Source of the DNA: CAZTPC01 sp964615565
GTDB taxonomy: Bacteria > Patescibacteriota > Saccharimonadia > Saccharimonadales > AWTP1-31
NCBI GenBank assembly: GCA_964615565.1
Contig: CAZTPC010000009.1
Location: forward strand, 1-43,885
Direction: 5' to 3'
Length of the DNA: 43,885 nucleotides
The translations under genes were made by a program, and so were the position numbers. The notes under the pieces were generated by a model that saw only the letters and a program-made list of their open reading frames with translations, was not told the origin of the DNA and ran no database searches. Below, one piece after another: positions 24,434 through 33,037 of this stretch; the first letter of the stretch is position 1, and each line of letters starts with the position of its first letter.

Positions 24434-24904
24434 CTAGTAAGCAAGGGTTAGTTCATCGCCATCCAAGTTAGGCTTGGTTGTCGGCATTTCAGCATAGATA
24501 GAATCAAGTGCAACTCGTGATTGAGCGGCCATATCTTGTTCTTGAGTAGAAGAGGTTACATCTGTTGTTTGTTCGGCTGGCTGCGGCGTGATTGGGTGGG
24601 ATTCTTGCTTTAGCTTAGCAGGGACAGCGGCTTCAGTACCCGTAGGGTTGTCGATTGTCAGAGTCTCCCGAGCAATAGCATCTTGAGCTGCACTAAAGTA
24701 AGGACGGCCAAAGTCGATCTGAGGCAATCGGAGCGCTGAAGCCCCAGTGTGATGCGCTTTATATACGTTAACAACTTCGAGGGCGGCGTCTGTCAGTTCA
24801 TTTGAGCGGCCGATGGTCATTTCATCGACATCAGAATCAATCTCGTGGCCCTTTTGGTTTCCCGAGTTGAATGGATTGATAAGTTCTAGAAATTCGTCAA
24901 GCAT
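24434..24904 (-). CDS. Hypothetical low-complexity protein, 156 aa
   Basis: This acidic protein is without a recognised domain. The N-terminal MLDEFLELINPFNSG and a middle helix (ELTDAALEVVNVYKAHH) are followed by a Pro/Thr/Gln-rich, probably disordered half (TPQPAEQTTDVTSSTQEQ). It overlaps the end of tatD by 8 bp, so translation is probably coupled. No membrane segment is seen. Confidence 0.6.
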   Translation of the reverse strand: MLDEFLELINPFNSGNQKGHEIDSDVDEMTIGRSNELTDAALEVVNVYKAHHTGASALRLPQIDFGRPYFSAAQDAIARETLTIDNPTGTEAAVPAKLKQESHPITPQPAEQTTDVTSSTQEQDMAAQSRVALDSIYAEMPTTKPNLDGDELTLAY

Positions 24905-25709
24905 ACAGATTAAATAACCTAACTGCGTTATCGGTAGTTACAGCTGCAAATTCCTCAAGCGACTCGCTTCGCAAATTACTTAGAAACTCCGCTGTTACCG
25001 CCACATGTTTAGGCTGGCACATTGTACCACGAAAGGGGTTAGGAGTCAAGAAGGGGGCGTCAGTTTCTAGCACGATCCTATCAAGTGGTACTGCCTTGGC
25101 AGCATCGAGCTGCTCCTGTTTTTTTGTGAAGGTCATGATGCCATTCAATCCAACATATAGGTCACGCTTGAGTATCTCTTGTAGCTCTATCATGCCAGCA
25201 CTAAAACAGTGAACTACCCCTTTAGGCTTGAATTCGTCATAGATTGGCCAAAAGTCTGCCCAGACTGAATCTGCGTCTGTTGGCTTAGATTCTGGATTGT
25301 CACGAATGTGAAATATCACTGGTAGGCCGTATTCCTGGGCAATAGTAAGCTGGAAGCGTAACAGCTTAATTTGGTCTTCTTTGGGGGCATTATTGTAGTA
25401 GTAATCCAATCCTATCTCGCCTACAGCGACAACCTTATGCTTAGTTGCTAGGCCGTGGAACTCCTGGAGAGCATGCTCGTCGTGGACATAGTGTGCACCC
25501 TCATGAGGATGCAACCCAATACTAGCCCAAACCTGATCGTATTTCGCGGCTAATCTGGTTGCCAACTTACTATCTTCTAGGGTGCAGCCGACTGCCATTA
25601 GTCGTGTTACACCCGCCTCAGTAGCTGAAGCAATAACTTCTTCTTCCGGTAATTCGTAATCCGGAAAATGAATATGACAATGGGTATCTACAAACTGCAC
25701 CTGACTCAT
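24897..25709 (-). CDS. tatD: TatD-family metal-dependent DNase
   Basis: 270 aa with the TIM-barrel metal motifs: FVDTHCHIHFPDY (HxH, about residue 9), GEIGLDYYYN (Glu/Asp), VIFHIRDN, VVHCFSAG and ETDAPFLTP (Asp). The family includes 3'-5' DNases and D-aminoacyl-tRNA deacylase-like activities. ATG 25709 is preferred to 25724 because TACAAT ends 6 nt before it. The shorter gap would otherwise couple it to nadD, whose stop is 19 nt upstream. Confidence 0.93.
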   Translation of the reverse strand: MSQVQFVDTHCHIHFPDYELPEEEVIASATEAGVTRLMAVGCTLEDSKLATRLAAKYDQVWASIGLHPHEGAHYVHDEHALQEFHGLATKHKVVAVGEIGLDYYYNNAPKEDQIKLLRFQLTIAQEYGLPVIFHIRDNPESKPTDADSVWADFWPIYDEFKPKGVVHCFSAGMIELQEILKRDLYVGLNGIMTFTKKQEQLDAAKAVPLDRIVLETDAPFLTPNPFRGTMCQPKHVAVTAEFLSNLRSESLEEFAAVTTDNAVRLFNLYA

Positions 25710-25715
25710 ACCTAC

Positions 25716-25721
25716 ATTGTA
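25716..25721 (-). promoter_or_regulatory. -10 box of tatD
   Basis: TACAAT on the minus strand ends 6 nt before ATG 25709. The -35 is not clear, so co-transcription with nadD remains possible. Confidence 0.4.
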
Positions 25722-25727
25722 CATCTG

Positions 25728-26318
25728 TTAGGGGCTGACATACAGACCATTTTGGAGGACATAATCCCCAATTTCTGGTGACAAGACGCTTGTGAGTGCC
25801 TCGCCCATCTTCACCCGGCGTCGTGCCTCGCTGGATGACACCCCTAGGTCGACATTGATTGTTATATTTGCGACATTGGGCGCCTGAATAGGCTCACTGC
25901 CATCGCGGCCAATAACTACTAACGGTAGCCGGGTCTGTAGTTCTGCCCCCTTCACCCACTCAGGCATAGACCAGTACGAGTCTGCTCCAAACACATACCT
26001 AAAGTCTTTATCTGGGAATAGTTGCTCGAATCTCTCAACAGTTTGCCATGTGCGTGTTACGGCATCAGATAGCTCTACATCGCATATCTGAACTCGGGCA
26101 GAGTCTGATGCACCAGAACATAGTAGGCCGAGCATTCTCAAGCGATCTTCGTTAGCTATTTGTATAGCTTTATCAGTTCGTTGCCCAGATGGCATTACCC
26201 AGATCTCACTACAACTGGGGATCTTAAGGCATTCTTCGATCACCTCAGCATGGGCAATAGTTGGTGGATTAAATGCACCGCCATATACGAATGTCTCAGA
26301 TTTTATACTTCGTGTCAT
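25728..26318 (-). CDS. nadD: Nicotinate-nucleotide adenylyltransferase
   Basis: This 196-aa nucleotidyltransferase adenylates NaMN to NaAD. It has FVYGGAFNPPTIAHAEVIEEC (the family's GxFxPxxxGH, with the first His replaced by Thr), IWVMPSGQRTDK, FRYVFGADSYWSMPEW and the C-terminal GVSSSEARRRV. ATG 26318 follows a promoter by 6 nt; the longer ORF start at 26354 would translate the promoter. It is divergent from nadE, which does the next step. Confidence 0.93.
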   Translation of the reverse strand: MTRSIKSETFVYGGAFNPPTIAHAEVIEECLKIPSCSEIWVMPSGQRTDKAIQIANEDRLRMLGLLCSGASDSARVQICDVELSDAVTRTWQTVERFEQLFPDKDFRYVFGADSYWSMPEWVKGAELQTRLPLVVIGRDGSEPIQAPNVANITINVDLGVSSSEARRRVKMGEALTSVLSPEIGDYVLQNGLYVSP

Positions 26319-26324
26319 ATTGAC

Positions 26325-26354
26325 ACTATATAGTATCTTTGATACATTGGTCAA
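26325..26354 (-). promoter_or_regulatory. nadD promoter
   Basis: TTGACC (26354-26349), 18 nt, TATAGT (26330-26325), then 6 nt to ATG: leaderless. Its -35 interlocks with the divergent nadE -35. Confidence 0.55.
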
Positions 26355-26381
26355 GTAGACGTTATTTATACACTAAGTACA
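26347..26381 (+). promoter_or_regulatory. nadE promoter with NrtR-type operator
   Basis: TTGGTC (26347-26352), 16 nt, TACACT (26369-26374). The -10 lies inside the 15-mer 26367-26381, whose complement reads TGTACTTAGTGTATA. It shares TACTTAGTGT with two sites in front of pncA (31001-31015 and 31049-31063). A repressor here would block RNA polymerase. The transcript then has AAGGAG 5 nt before ATG 26394. Confidence 0.6.
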
Positions 26382-26393
26382 AAAGGAGACGAC

Positions 26394-28340
26394 ATGCGTG
26401 AAGTATTAGAACTAGAGCGACAGATAACATTTGAGAAGCCGGTCGATGATTACCTCCGCGTAACAACGGCTAGTCTTGATGTGGCTATTGCCGACCCAAA
26501 GGTAAACAAGGCACGCATTACAGATGCTTACGCCGATACAATCTTGGGCGGGGCGGAGCTGCTGGTACTACCAGAGCTGTGCGTAACGGCATATACAGCC
26601 GGTGACTTATTTTTTGACGATCACGTTTTGTCGGAGAGCATGAAGACCGTGCAAGAGCTTGCACAACTTACAGCTAATGGACCAGCCATGGCTATAGGTG
26701 CGCCAATGAGAGTAGATGGGCTGCTGTACAACTGTGCATTCATGCTTGCCGAGGGTAAGGTTGCCGGAGTTGTGCCAAAATCTTACCTACCAAACAGTGG
26801 CGAGTTTCGTGAGATGCGTTGGTTTACAAGCGGTGCGGATGTTACTGAGCAGAACGTAACAATTGGTGATCAGGTTGTGCCATTTGGTGTTGATCAACTC
26901 TTCGAAGTTAACGGGACCAAGGTGGGTGTTGAGATCTGCGAGGATGCTTTTGCAGTAGAGACGCCAGGCCGAAAAGCGGCACTAGCAGGAGCTGAAGTCG
27001 TAATTAACTTGTCTGCCAGCAACGAGATTATTGGCAAACCAGGCTACCGACGAGCTTTAGTAACCGGTCATGCAGCAGCAGCCGAATGCGCGTATGTGTA
27101 CACCTCTGCCGGAGCCGGCGAATCATATGCCGATCTAGTTTTTGGCGGCCACCAGATAATTAGCGAACTTGGCAAACTAGCTGCAGAGGTTAAACCGCTC
27201 GGTAATGAGCCTCAGACTTTGACTGTCGATATCGACCGCGCGTACATTACCCATGATCGAATCGTAAATACCACTTATGCTGCACAGGCGGCTGAATTCA
27301 GAAAGAAACGACAGTACCGTGTAACGCAGATCTCTGTTCCAAAACCAGAGACAGATGACTTACTTCGTTCTATCGACCCCCTACCGTATGTACCAAGCAA
27401 CCCAGAGACTTTGGATGAGCGCTGCGAGGAAATCTTTAATGCATTGTCCTACCAACTTGCCGAAAATATTACGCGTAACGGCAGCCAAGCAATTGTTATT
27501 GGGTTGTCTGGTGGACTAGACTCTACCCTTGCCTTACTTACCGCTATGTATACCTGTGATCGTCTTGGCCTAGACTACAGTTTCATTCACACCCTGACTA
27601 TGCCAGGCGAAGCGAGTAGTGAACGTACCCAAGACAACGCCACTATGCTTGCTCAGGCCATAGGAGCCACACATAAAATCATCCCTATTGGCAATCTAGC
27701 AGAGCAAACTATGGTGGCATTCGGTCACGACGGCCAGACCGAAGATCTAGCCTACGAAAACACACAAGCTCGGATGCGTAAGCTCATACAACTAACCTAT
27801 GCCAACAGCGTACGAGGTATCGATCTCGGAACCGGCGACATGAGCGAGATCGCTCAAGGTTGGAATACTTATGGCGGTGACCAAACAAGCATGCATAATC
27901 CTCATAGCGGTGTTCCGAAAACGTTAATATCTCACTTGGTTAGATGGTATGCAGGACACCGTGCCAACTCAGATATGACACCTGTCCTTGAAGACATTCT
28001 AGATACTCCGATCTCTCCTGAACTAACCGGCAAGGGCGACCTAAGCCAGACAACCGAAGATCTAATTGGGCCGTACCCTCTGCACGACTTCTTCCTCAAC
28101 GAAGTAAAACGACGCGGAAGCGATGTTCAAAAAATTGGATACCTCGCGACACTTGCCTTTAAAGATGAGTACGAAAAAGAGACTATCGCTCACTGGCTGG
28201 TTAGCTTCATGACAAAATACACTGGCAGTCAGTGGAAGATTCTGGCCAGTCCTGGCGGCCTAAAGATTGGGCCAGTCTCACTCAGTCAACGTAACGACCA
28301 TATCGTGGCACCGAACACCAGTGAGACTTGGTGGTTATAA
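26394..28340 (+). CDS. nadE: Glutamine-dependent NAD+ synthetase
   Basis: This 648-aa two-domain enzyme converts NaAD to NAD+ using glutamine. The N-terminal nitrilase-type glutaminase (about 20-300) has the triad: Glu in LVLPELCVTAY, Lys in VPKSYLPN, Cys in GVEICEDAF. The C-terminal synthetase (about 345-640) has PP-loop VIGLSGGLDSTLALL, the RMRKLIQLTYAN helix, DLGTGDMSEIAQGW and TYGGDQTSMHNPHSGVPKTLI. An AAGGAG Shine-Dalgarno sequence lies 5 nt before the ATG, and an operator covers its -10. Confidence 0.97.
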   Translation: MREVLELERQITFEKPVDDYLRVTTASLDVAIADPKVNKARITDAYADTILGGAELLVLPELCVTAYTAGDLFFDDHVLSESMKTVQELAQLTANGPAMAIGAPMRVDGLLYNCAFMLAEGKVAGVVPKSYLPNSGEFREMRWFTSGADVTEQNVTIGDQVVPFGVDQLFEVNGTKVGVEICEDAFAVETPGRKAALAGAEVVINLSASNEIIGKPGYRRALVTGHAAAAECAYVYTSAGAGESYADLVFGGHQIISELGKLAAEVKPLGNEPQTLTVDIDRAYITHDRIVNTTYAAQAAEFRKKRQYRVTQISVPKPETDDLLRSIDPLPYVPSNPETLDERCEEIFNALSYQLAENITRNGSQAIVIGLSGGLDSTLALLTAMYTCDRLGLDYSFIHTLTMPGEASSERTQDNATMLAQAIGATHKIIPIGNLAEQTMVAFGHDGQTEDLAYENTQARMRKLIQLTYANSVRGIDLGTGDMSEIAQGWNTYGGDQTSMHNPHSGVPKTLISHLVRWYAGHRANSDMTPVLEDILDTPISPELTGKGDLSQTTEDLIGPYPLHDFFLNEVKRRGSDVQKIGYLATLAFKDEYEKETIAHWLVSFMTKYTGSQWKILASPGGLKIGPVSLSQRNDHIVAPNTSETWWL

Positions 28341-28342
28341 GG

Positions 28343-28348
28343 TATAAT
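28343..28348 (+). promoter_or_regulatory. -10 box of nrtR
   Basis: TATAAT, 7 nt before ATG 28356, begins 2 nt after the nadE stop codon. No TACTTAGTGT operator was seen, so the regulator itself may not be autoregulated. Confidence 0.5.
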
Positions 28349-28355
28349 GATAGCA

Positions 28356-29033
28356 ATGAGTACATCTGTATACGAAGCCCCTACTTTGACCATTGACGGT
28401 GTTATCTTCCAACTAATCGACGAGAAGTTGTGTGTGTTGTTGATAAAACGGAGTATCGATCCGTTCAAAGATTCTTGGACCTTGCCAGGTGGCTACAACC
28501 CTCGCGGGGAGACTACCATGGAAGCGCTTACCCGAATTGTCAAAAAGAAAGCGGGCGTCTCGATTGATGATTTGCGGATGATTAACCAGCTCTATACTTT
28601 CGATACTGTTGCCCGCGATCCACGTGGGCATGCAGTATCGGTGGCCTATATGGGGCTTGGCAAAGATATCGTGCCTAAAGGCAGTTCTACCACCGAAACT
28701 CCCCAATTCTTCCCTGTAACCGATCTACCCAAACTTGCCTTTGATCATCAAAATATCATTGAGTACGCCCAGAACCGCCTAGCTAGTAAGATCACCTACA
28801 CCAATGCCGTATACGCTCTTCTGCCGCCACTGTTTACGCTCAGCCAATTACAGAGTTGTTATGAGGCAATCTTTGGTCGCACCTTAGACAAGCGTAACTT
28901 CCGCAAGAAATATCTTTCACTTGGGCTCATCAAAGAGACAGACGAGACGTTCCGCCAGGGAGCCCACCGCCCGGCGAAACTCTACAAGTTCAACAAGCAA
29001 TCGCTCGAATCACTCACTCGCAGCTTCGACTAA
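28356..29033 (+). CDS. nrtR: NrtR-type transcriptional regulator of NAD metabolism (Nudix + winged helix)
   Basis: 225 aa: an N-terminal Nudix-like domain (about 5-140; LTIDGVIFQLIDEKLCVLLIKR, WTLPGGYNPRGETTMEALTRIVKKKAGV) and a C-terminal winged helix (about 150-220; FTLSQLQSCYEAIFGRTLDKRNFRKKYLSLGLI). The catalytic Nudix REXXEE is degenerate (TRIVKK), as expected of a ligand sensor. Characterised NrtR proteins repress NAD genes and release DNA on binding ADP-ribose. ATG 28356 is preferred to 28347, which lies in the -10 box. It immediately follows nadE. Confidence 0.9.
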   Translation: MSTSVYEAPTLTIDGVIFQLIDEKLCVLLIKRSIDPFKDSWTLPGGYNPRGETTMEALTRIVKKKAGVSIDDLRMINQLYTFDTVARDPRGHAVSVAYMGLGKDIVPKGSSTTETPQFFPVTDLPKLAFDHQNIIEYAQNRLASKITYTNAVYALLPPLFTLSQLQSCYEAIFGRTLDKRNFRKKYLSLGLIKETDETFRQGAHRPAKLYKFNKQSLESLTRSFD

Positions 29034-30034
29034 GTCAAAGCTGGTGTATGGACTACCGGCAAACCTGTTCCTGCCGTTCTTTTTGTTGCTTCTGGGTGTT
29101 GGCGCATCCAATCCTGGACAAACCATAACTGCCCACAACCACCGCCAATATCGTCTTGTCCGGCCGGGTCGAACATCCTAGTGGAATAGCCTCGTGCAAG
29201 CATCTTGGACATAAAATCTGCTGCAAGCTTTCGCTGCCGTTGATTGGCAGCGGCAATCGATTCGTCTCTTTCGCATATGACAGAAATAGTCGCCTGCCAC
29301 ACGCTAGCATCAAACAACCTCGCCAATCGTTCTACATCCGCTTCGCTATCATTAGCATCGTGCACGCAATAGTTAAAGAATGGCTGTCGACCCGTCGCCG
29401 CAGCCCAGGCTTCACCTTCTGCTGCGATACCGCCAAGGGTTAACTTACGCTTGAATGGTACAAGCTGATCACGGGCCTCGTCGGTACTTTCGTGCACCGA
29501 AAACTGCAGCCCTATGGTTGGAATATCTTGGCTTACCTCGCGAATCGGACCGTAATCAACATCTGGTGCCGAGGTCGAGATTAACAGCGCAGCTCGAGGA
29601 TATTTACCATGCAAATCATACAAGGCAGGGATTAGATGCCTTTGGTTCAGTAGCGGTTCGCCCATAGACATAAACATGATCTGCATACGATCTACCTGAT
29701 CAGCGTCAACTCCTTGTGAATCAAGCAGGTGCTGCGGTTGCGAGACAATCTCTTCGCTCGTCAGCGATCGCACAAATTGATCGCCCGCACCGCAAAACCT
29801 GCAACCTACTGGACAGCCACTCTGCGTTGAACAGCAAATAACCGTTCTATCTTCATATGTTGGATACTTGTATAAAACTGATTCGGCTACCGCTGGGCTA
29901 TCGCCTTCCTTTTCGAATACAAACTTCATTACATTTTCATCACTTGAGTTAATCGCCCGCACAGTCTCCCACTGTTCGTGGACGCCAAACTCCGGTTTTT
30001 GACCAATAGAAATACTACTCATTTTGTCCTCCAA
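29030..30034 (-). CDS. RlmN/Cfr-like radical SAM methyltransferase
   Basis: This 334-aa protein has the cluster motif GCPVGCRFCGAG (CX3CX2C, about 73). The methyl-carrier Cys sits 7 residues before the cluster (ICCSTQSGC), and the second catalytic Cys is in GGGCGQLWF (about 305), so both RlmN cysteines are kept. FMSMGEPLLN is also diagnostic. RlmN and Cfr methylate C2 or C8 of 23S A2503. The N-terminal accessory domain is short. GGAGG lies 5 nt before the ATG. It follows the histidine phosphatase in a predicted NAD-regulated operon and may be a paralogue of a housekeeping RlmN. Confidence 0.85.
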   Translation of the reverse strand: MEDKMSSISIGQKPEFGVHEQWETVRAINSSDENVMKFVFEKEGDSPAVAESVLYKYPTYEDRTVICCSTQSGCPVGCRFCGAGDQFVRSLTSEEIVSQPQHLLDSQGVDADQVDRMQIMFMSMGEPLLNQRHLIPALYDLHGKYPRAALLISTSAPDVDYGPIREVSQDIPTIGLQFSVHESTDEARDQLVPFKRKLTLGGIAAEGEAWAAATGRQPFFNYCVHDANDSEADVERLARLFDASVWQATISVICERDESIAAANQRQRKLAADFMSKMLARGYSTRMFDPAGQDDIGGGCGQLWFVQDWMRQHPEATKRTAGTGLPVVHTPALT

Positions 30035-30082
30035 AATAGTTACAATTGTTATATTTGGTTTAGAGTCTATGACTGCATGTAC

Positions 30083-30940
30083 TTAGTCTCCTTTCGGCAC
30101 AATTAATTCTTGGTCAGGAACGATCAGTCGTGGAGCGAGGTCCAAGATATCGTTGATCTGACCCGGGCTAAAGCGTCTTTTCCCTGGCAGCTTTTGCCAT
30201 TCACCACCATAAGGAGACTGCTCTGGATGTACAGGGTTAACCATCCTGCGCCAGCCGTCACTCAGTGATGCGCGTATGTCGGTTGGATCTTCAGGGTTAA
30301 CTGGGCTGTATTCCAATATTGAGCAGTTGCCAATGCGTTCTGTCTTGTCGTCGTCTAATTGATGGAACTCGTGTGGCATCATACGCTCGATTACGAATCG
30401 TGCTGCCCACATAGTTTCGCCGTGCACAACGGCAATGACATTTCGCCCTGTTTGTTCACGACTGAGCGTGCCTAACCAGTCTTTGAAGTCGAAGCTTTTA
30501 TCTATCATGCTCTGTCCGCCTGAGTAACGCACAAATAAGCTAGCTATTTTTCGCATTCTTTCTATATGTGGATACAGTTCGGCACGCTGTTCTTTTGGTA
30601 CGGCGCCATATTCTCCCCAGTCACGTTCGATGATCCTAAAATCTGGCAGCCAACCTACCGCAGATCCACCTATATGGGCTGCTGTTTCAAGTGCGCGGAA
30701 GTACATGGAGCTATACCACTCATCGAATGACTCTGGCGGCATGTCGTTGTCGCGCAACCACTGTCCGGCCATATCGGCTTGATTCACACCAGTCGGATAC
30801 GACAAGCGCTGCATAAAATCTGGACGTGCATATATCTCATCGCGTTGCGGATGAATAAGCCCTTGTCGTTCCATATTTGTAACGACATTTATCTCACTTT
30901 CACCGTGTCTCACTAAGACTAATCTGTTTGGCATGCTCAT
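30083..30940 (-). CDS. Histidine-phosphatase superfamily protein
   Basis: 285 aa with the phosphoglycerate-mutase-like fold: LVLVRHGESEIN (phosphohistidine, about residue 12), SSMYFRALETAAHIG, the Glu in IIERDWGEYG and VVHGETMWAARF (second His). The superfamily dephosphorylates small phosphoesters; the substrate here is unknown. AGGAG lies 7 nt before the ATG. It is divergent from pncA across a shared operator region, so a phosphatase step on NAD-salvage intermediates is plausible but inferred. Confidence 0.85.
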   Translation of the reverse strand: MSMPNRLVLVRHGESEINVVTNMERQGLIHPQRDEIYARPDFMQRLSYPTGVNQADMAGQWLRDNDMPPESFDEWYSSMYFRALETAAHIGGSAVGWLPDFRIIERDWGEYGAVPKEQRAELYPHIERMRKIASLFVRYSGGQSMIDKSFDFKDWLGTLSREQTGRNVIAVVHGETMWAARFVIERMMPHEFHQLDDDKTERIGNCSILEYSPVNPEDPTDIRASLSDGWRRMVNPVHPEQSPYGGEWQKLPGKRRFSPGQINDILDLAPRLIVPDQELIVPKGD

Positions 30941-30989
30941 TTCTTCACTCCTTTCTACTTTGTGTAGATACTACGTTATCCACAATTTG

Positions 30990-31063
30990 AATATACACCC
31001 AATACTTAGTGTTGACAATACATTATCTTTGGAGTACATTGTATTCAACATACTTAGTGTATG
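30990..31063. promoter_or_regulatory. Divergent pncA / phosphatase promoters with two operators
   Basis: Plus strand: TTGACA (31012-31017), 17 nt, TACATT (31035-31040) drives pncA. Minus strand: TTGTCA (31018-31013), 17 nt, TATATT (30995-30990) drives the phosphatase, so the two -35 boxes overlap. Operator 1 (31001-31015, AATACTTAGTGTTGA) covers both -35 regions. Operator 2 (31049-31063, CATACTTAGTGTATG) lies just past the pncA start site. A related site TACTTAGTCT at 30080-30089 lies at the end of the phosphatase gene. NrtR is the likely binder. Confidence 0.7.
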
Positions 31064-31094
31064 TTTGACAATTACTAAACAAGGAGGATGAGAA

Positions 31095-31751
31095 ATGGAA
31101 ACACTAAAAACTTACAACCGAGTTGTTGCAGTCGGCGTCGACATGCAAAACGACTTCGCCCCTGGCGGTGCGTTAGGAGTTAATGAGGGCGACCAGGTAG
31201 TGCCTGCTTTTAACCAAGCTGGGCAGTGGGTACGTAACAAGAATGGAATCGTAGTATTCACACGTGACCAACACCCAGCCGAGACTAAGCACTTTGCTGA
31301 GTGGGGCGGACCATGGCCACCACACTGCGTCGCTGGAACGAAGGGGGCAGAGTTCATCCTCGGGCTAGATGTTCGCGAAGGCGACCCAATCATCAATAAG
31401 GGCACGAACCCAGTAGATGACGGATACTCCGGATTTGAGGGCCAGACACATGATGAAGCCGGCTTGGATGTGTTCGTACACCCAACTCATGGCGAAAAAG
31501 TTGCCATGGTAGTCGGTGGGCTTGCCACCGACTACTGCGACCTTGCGACAGTAATGGATGGACTAGAATTTGCACGTAGTCTAGATGAATCCAGAGAACT
31601 CGGAGTCTTCGTACTGCGTGATGCCGTTCGAGCGGTTGACTTACAGCCTGGCGACGGTGATCGCGCTCTTGCCCAGATGCAAGAGGCTGGCGCAGTAGTA
31701 ATAACGCTAGATGATCTAGTGAACGACCGCGCGTTCAAGGTGGAGGCATAA
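31095..31751 (+). CDS. pncA: Nicotinamidase
   Basis: 218 aa, isochorismatase-like fold. It deamidates nicotinamide to nicotinate. Catalytic Asp is in GVDMQNDFAPGG (about 16), metal ligands are in TRDQHPAETKHF, Lys is in INKGTNPVDDGYSGF, and the nucleophile Cys is in VGGLATDYCDLATVMDG (about 148). AGGAGG lies 7 nt before the ATG. First gene of pncA-pncB-ADP-ribose pyrophosphatase-kinase; its last codons contain the pncB Shine-Dalgarno sequence. Confidence 0.96.
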   Translation: METLKTYNRVVAVGVDMQNDFAPGGALGVNEGDQVVPAFNQAGQWVRNKNGIVVFTRDQHPAETKHFAEWGGPWPPHCVAGTKGAEFILGLDVREGDPIINKGTNPVDDGYSGFEGQTHDEAGLDVFVHPTHGEKVAMVVGGLATDYCDLATVMDGLEFARSLDESRELGVFVLRDAVRAVDLQPGDGDRALAQMQEAGAVVITLDDLVNDRAFKVEA

Positions 31752-31753
31752 CA

Positions 31754-33037
31754 ATGGAAACGCTTGCCACACCTGAATATACCGAAGTCCAGTACGGACC
31801 ACTTCCTGAAGAAGGAACTCTAACGACCGGATTAGACCACTACAAAATGACCATGGGACAAGTTCAGTTTGAACGTGAGCCCAATGCCGAAGTTACCTTT
31901 ACATTCAAGAACCGTGGCAAGCAACGTCTAGCAGACTACATCGAGCCAGAAGTGCTGCAAGCACGACTCGATGCCTTACAGGAACGTAGTTGGACTCCGG
32001 ACGAGCTTAGCTACTTCCGAAGCTTGCGCAATGATCAGGACGAACAACTCTTTAGTGATGAGTTCGTTGACTATCTCGGTACTAACCGCTTACCTGATGT
32101 GACGGTTCGTTTCGACGAAGAATTAGACGACCTGTCTATCGAATCAACGGGGGATTGGCCTCTTGTTACTCACTGGGAAACAGTCGTCATGAGCGAAGTG
32201 AATGAAGCCTACTTTGAGAGCTACATTCGAGCTCATGGGCTAGACATGCTGGAGATCTACGAAGAGGGCGATCGCCGTCTAAGCGAAAAGATTGCTGTAC
32301 TGCAAAGCCGACCCGACATAAAGTTTGCCGACTTCGGCAGCCGACGACACTTTTCATACCGCTGGCAAAAACATGTAGACGAACGCCTGAAAGCAGAATG
32401 CCCTAACAACCTAATCGGTACTAGCAACTTAGCCTTAGCCCGAACACTGGAGATCAAACCATCTGGTACCTTCGCACACGAAATGTATATGGTGTACTGC
32501 GGCATAGCCGATGCTCTCGGTAAGGATATCCGAGCGGCACATGGCGGAGTACTAGATGACTGGTACGAGGCCTACGGCGAAGAATATTCTGTCGCACTAA
32601 CCGACACGTATGGTAGTGACTTCTTCTTTACTGACTTTACTGAAGTACAAGCCCGCGAATATAAAGCGACCCGACACGACTCTGGCGATCCATTCGAATA
32701 CGCCGAGAAAGTCATAAAGTTCTATGAAGAAAAAGGTATCGACCCTACAACAAAAACTATAGTTTTTAGCGACGGCCTCGACCTCGATACCATAGTAAAA
32801 CTACAAGACTACTTTGCTGGACGCATAAACACCGTTTATGGCTGGGGTACGAGTCTAACCAACGACCTTGGCTTAGAAGCACTAAACATCGTCATGAAAG
32901 CGACCCAAGTCCAAATGCTTGGTCAGTTTGTAGCCAAGCTCGTAAAGCTAAGCGACAACCCAGGCAAGCACACCGGCCCAGAAGACAAAGTAGAAGAATA
33001 TCAGGAGAGATTCCATGTTGAACAATATGCAGCATAG
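31754..33037 (+). CDS. pncB: Nicotinate phosphoribosyltransferase
   Basis: 427 aa. It joins nicotinate and PRPP to NaMN, the substrate of NadD. Family features include TGLDHYKMTMGQVQF near the start, FADFGSRRHFSYRWQKHV, LIGTSNLALARTLEIKPSGTFAHE (the phosphorylatable-His region), RHDSGDPFEYAEKVIKFYEEKG, IVFSDGLDLDTIVKL and TVYGWGTSLTNDLG. The start codon is 2 nt after the pncA stop, with GGAGG 7 nt upstream. The 3' end overlaps the next gene by 23 nt. Confidence 0.96.
   Translation: METLATPEYTEVQYGPLPEEGTLTTGLDHYKMTMGQVQFEREPNAEVTFTFKNRGKQRLADYIEPEVLQARLDALQERSWTPDELSYFRSLRNDQDEQLFSDEFVDYLGTNRLPDVTVRFDEELDDLSIESTGDWPLVTHWETVVMSEVNEAYFESYIRAHGLDMLEIYEEGDRRLSEKIAVLQSRPDIKFADFGSRRHFSYRWQKHVDERLKAECPNNLIGTSNLALARTLEIKPSGTFAHEMYMVYCGIADALGKDIRAAHGGVLDDWYEAYGEEYSVALTDTYGSDFFFTDFTEVQAREYKATRHDSGDPFEYAEKVIKFYEEKGIDPTTKTIVFSDGLDLDTIVKLQDYFAGRINTVYGWGTSLTNDLGLEALNIVMKATQVQMLGQFVAKLVKLSDNPGKHTGPEDKVEEYQERFHVEQYAA

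Noticed and set aside
30076..30090. Fourth operator-like site (CATGTACTTAGTCTC)
   Set aside because: Only 9 of the 10 core positions match, it overlaps the phosphatase stop codon and no good promoter lies beside it; kept as a weak possibility only.
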